Assembly (NCBI GenBank): GCA_002081555.1
Contig: MZNV01002792.1
Span: 1-21,455 of the forward strand
Length of the DNA stretch: 21,455 nucleotides
Origin: Protostelium mycophagum
Taxonomy: Eukaryota > Evosea > Variosea > Protosteliida > Protosteliaceae
Direction: 5' to 3'
Below, in pieces: positions 20,001-21,455 of this stretch (position 1 is its first letter; every line of letters begins with the position of its first letter). The notes beneath the pieces are model-generated. The model was not told the origin of the DNA. It saw only the letters and a list, made by a program, of their open reading frames with translations, and did not search any database. The position numbers were made by a program, and so were the translations under genes.

Positions 20001-20843
20001 AATACAATTAAAACCGGCTGCACATATAGCTCCAGAAACTGAAAGTAGTAGGTCGAGTCAAGACATGAGGTCCTTTCGATTGGAGAAGATAAATCAAAGC
20101 TCACCATGTCTACACAAGTCTTTTTCATGAAGAAGACATTTTTCGAAGGTATTTTCTTTCACCCACATTTTATGCATTTCATTCAGAAGAACATTTCACC
20201 TTCGGAAGCTTCCGAATTGACGGGTTTAAGGAAAGATAAAAAGTGGCACACTCGAGCAGATGGCTGTCAGCTGTAAGACCTGGTGTCAGCTCGCACAGCA
20301 AGAGATCGCGAAAAAGGCGGTGGCACCCGCAACAAAAAGCAGATCTACATCCCGCGTGGGTTCTGCTCCAGGAAAGGTTGGTTCTCCCGACGTTCGCCCT
20401 TCAACACCGGTCAGTAAATATCCTATGTGAATGTGCTGGCGAGCAGCACACTGTTTCACTTTTCGCAGTAAAGCTGCAGAGGATTTATGTGTCGAAATAA
20501 ATGCTCATCTTTGACATACTTCAGGCGACAAGCGCGCCCATAGTGGTGAATGTGCCTGCGCCTCAGCCAACACCTGCGACCTCTATCGCCTCGAGCGCTC
20601 TGAATAGAATGAACACGACGTTGAGAGAAGAGATACACATACAGCTCGTTTTCTTTGGTGTTTTGGTCCTCTTTATGTTCATCCTCATGATACAAGTGAG
20701 TCATTTTGACTTGTAATCTCGAGTAGACTAACTGGTTGTAGATATCTTCATTGTCTGGAAGAATGTCATACTTGGAAGAGAAGATAGAGTTTTTGAACAG
20801 GGCTCTTTTGATGGCACAGATTCATCACAACCACGAAAAATAA
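17052..20843 (+). CDS. C2-GRAM-VASt membrane-anchored lipid-transfer-like protein
   Basis: Twenty-two exons give 725 residues: 17052-17103, 17147-17194, 17239-17344, 17388-17452, 17494-17636, 17693-17855, 17898-17968, 18021-18112, 18248-18372, 18420-18486, 18537-18573, 18621-18716, 18816-18922, 19079-19172, 19300-19360, 19410-19592, 19803-19942, 20070-20148, 20187-20223, 20271-20409, 20525-20695 and 20742-20843. An N-terminal C2 domain (TGTLSISVLEATNL, LSPVWNEGPFVF, DVITIEV) is followed by a GRAM domain about 273-375 (FKKLFQIP, HQGRLYLSRNY, CFYSNVFG, YHFASMLSR) and a VASt domain from about 443 (PLKFFKLFYADESDF, IGPSQTKLEETQ, DIPYGDYF). A membrane helix lies near 675-692 and a short coiled tail ends the protein. 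GRAM-VASt proteins of the Lam/Aster type move sterol at ER contact sites; the C2 domain could add Ca2+ or lipid tethering. Junctions at 17968, 19942/20070 and 20148-20271 are the least sure. Confidence 0.85.
17859..17879. repeat. Perfect 10-base inverted repeat inside a 42-base intron
   Basis: TGACATCATA, one spacer base, then TATGATGTCA fills half of intron 6 of the C2-GRAM-VASt gene. As RNA it would fold into a hairpin between the 5' splice site and the acceptor. The intron is a multiple of three long and has no stop, so unspliced message would still be read through. A related palindrome (TGTCATGA, two bases, TCATGACA) lies at 19391-19408 in another intron of the same gene. Confidence 0.7.
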
Positions 20844-21327
20844 AACGACTTGAACGTGGTTCAGCTCTTTGTTAGATTAAAAATTTTTATTTGTGTTCTT
20901 GAGGTTAATAATCAAAGAAATAAGAAAAAAAACAATATTTTGAGCAAACAGGTTAAGGTGGCTTGCTGCCCAACAAGTCCATAACCCCAACATCAACAGA
21001 CACTCTTGCAACACAGAACAGAAGATGTATACCACTCTCAAAATCTATTTCTGTATGTAACTTGGTCCAGCCCAATTTTGCAATTTTCCAAAAAATGATG
21101 CCAAATAGTAGTTTTTTTATATATAAAAATCATTAAATTTACCAATATAATGATATATTTAAGCAGTGGAATTAGACCTTGTTCCAGCATATTTGATGAG
21201 TCAATCTCAAAACAATCTCATTTATAATACAGTAAAAAACACTTTTTTGTGTCAATATGAATTCATACTATCAAAATACTATGTAATATATATTGTACCA
21301 ATCATTATTGCTTAAAATTCTAATTAT
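20844..21327. other. AT-rich right flank
   Basis: About 480 bases of AT-rich DNA after the C2-GRAM-VASt stop. AAATAAAAC near 20838-20846 could be its poly-A signal. A minus-strand frame from about 21129 down to a stop at 20953-20955 is open for some 58 codons (including GWTKLHTEIDFESG and DVGVMDLLGSKPP) and looks more protein-like than chance, but I recognise no family and see no start. Confidence 0.45.
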
Positions 21328-21455
21328 TTAGGGATACATGACCCAACAAGGCAGTAATGCCGCAGGTGATTGCCAGAATTCATCTAACAGTTCTTGTGCA
21401 TGATCCAAACTGTCTTTGTTGATCCAGTCATTCTTTTTGTCAATAGGGTAACCTT
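21328..21455 (-). CDS. Partial open frame entering from the right edge, unknown
   Basis: On the minus strand a frame runs from the window edge to a TAA at 21328-21330, giving 41 residues with balanced composition (PIDKKNDWINKDSLDHAQEL, then FWQSPAALLPCWVMYP). No start is inside the window. It could be the last exon of a gene or a fragment of a mobile element; the AT-rich flank resembles the decayed region on the left. No function can be given. Confidence 0.35.
   Translation of the reverse strand, partial: GYPIDKKNDWINKDSLDHAQELLDEFWQSPAALLPCWVMYP

Larger units (their letters stand above)
4084..20743. repeat. Dispersed 9-mer GTTGTAGAT, 15 exact copies
   Basis: Plus-strand copies start at 4947, 11507, 12047, 12231, 12943, 14981, 16958, 18386, 19364, 19962 and 20735. 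Minus-strand copies lie at 4084-4092, 4311-4319, 5329-5337 and 7773-7781. Eleven lie wholly or partly in introns, two in intergenic DNA and two in exons (5329, 12943). Near copies (one mismatch) include 4039, 4336, 4452, 8992, 9632, 17686 and 18897. Intron copies are in the sense direction of the host gene except 4947. Several sit 3-20 bases after the donor; two (14981, 20735) form the acceptor, GTTGTAG/AT. None is seen in 1-2640 or 20844-21455. Confidence 0.85.

Noticed and set aside
20273-20289. Possible 17-base intron GTAAGACCTGGTGTCAG
   Set aside because: Removing it puts the next exon in the wrong frame; the 47-base intron 20224-20270 gives a consistent model.
1-21455. CRISPR arrays, operons, rRNA or tRNA genes
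   Set aside because: None seen; the window is eukaryotic with spliced genes.

Overview
This is eukaryotic DNA. The central block, about 2.64-20.85 kb, holds five spliced protein-coding genes. They are broken by many very short GT-AG introns, mostly 35-110 bases and often near 40. Such intron density with tiny introns, together with a GH13-GT5 alpha-glucan synthase and a C2-GRAM-VASt protein, suggests a compact protist-like genome. I cannot name the lineage. I did the exon joining by hand, using splice signals, reading phase and similarity to known families. Each of the five models closes in frame, but some junctions are uncertain and are flagged.

Layout. 1-~870: a Tc1-like transposase scrap, then tandem ~120-base repeats and two copies of a retroelement-like 3' tail ending in AATAAA and poly-A. 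~870-2640: AT-rich DNA with a decayed, frameshifted minus-strand gene. 2642-3487 (+): COMMD5-type COMM-domain protein. 3633-5929 (-): a 500-residue RasGAP-domain-like protein, convergent with COMMD5. 6359-7195 (+): a small secreted Cys-rich protein with an NTF2/SnoaL-like domain, divergent from the RasGAP gene. 7897-15852 (+): a 33-exon, 1886-residue GH13-GT5 alpha-glucan synthase-like enzyme, the main gene of the window. 15853-17051: intergenic, with a ~115-base inverted repeat. 17052-20843 (+): a 22-exon C2-GRAM-VASt protein with a C-terminal membrane anchor, probably a membrane-contact-site sterol transporter. 20844-21455: AT-rich DNA with small open frames on the minus strand.

The five genes are not an operon and share no obvious pathway. 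They cover vesicle/endosome trafficking (COMMD5), Ras signalling, secretion, glucan (wall or storage) synthesis and inter-membrane lipid transfer. What links them is a dispersed 9-mer, GTTGTAGAT, found 15 times exactly (about 0.16 expected by chance). It lies mostly inside introns in the sense direction, sometimes exactly at splice sites, and only within the gene block. This is the strongest unexplained pattern here. The two flanks differ from the block in composition, lack the 9-mer and carry transposon debris. They may be mobile-element-rich DNA of the same genome, an insertion boundary or an assembly chimera.
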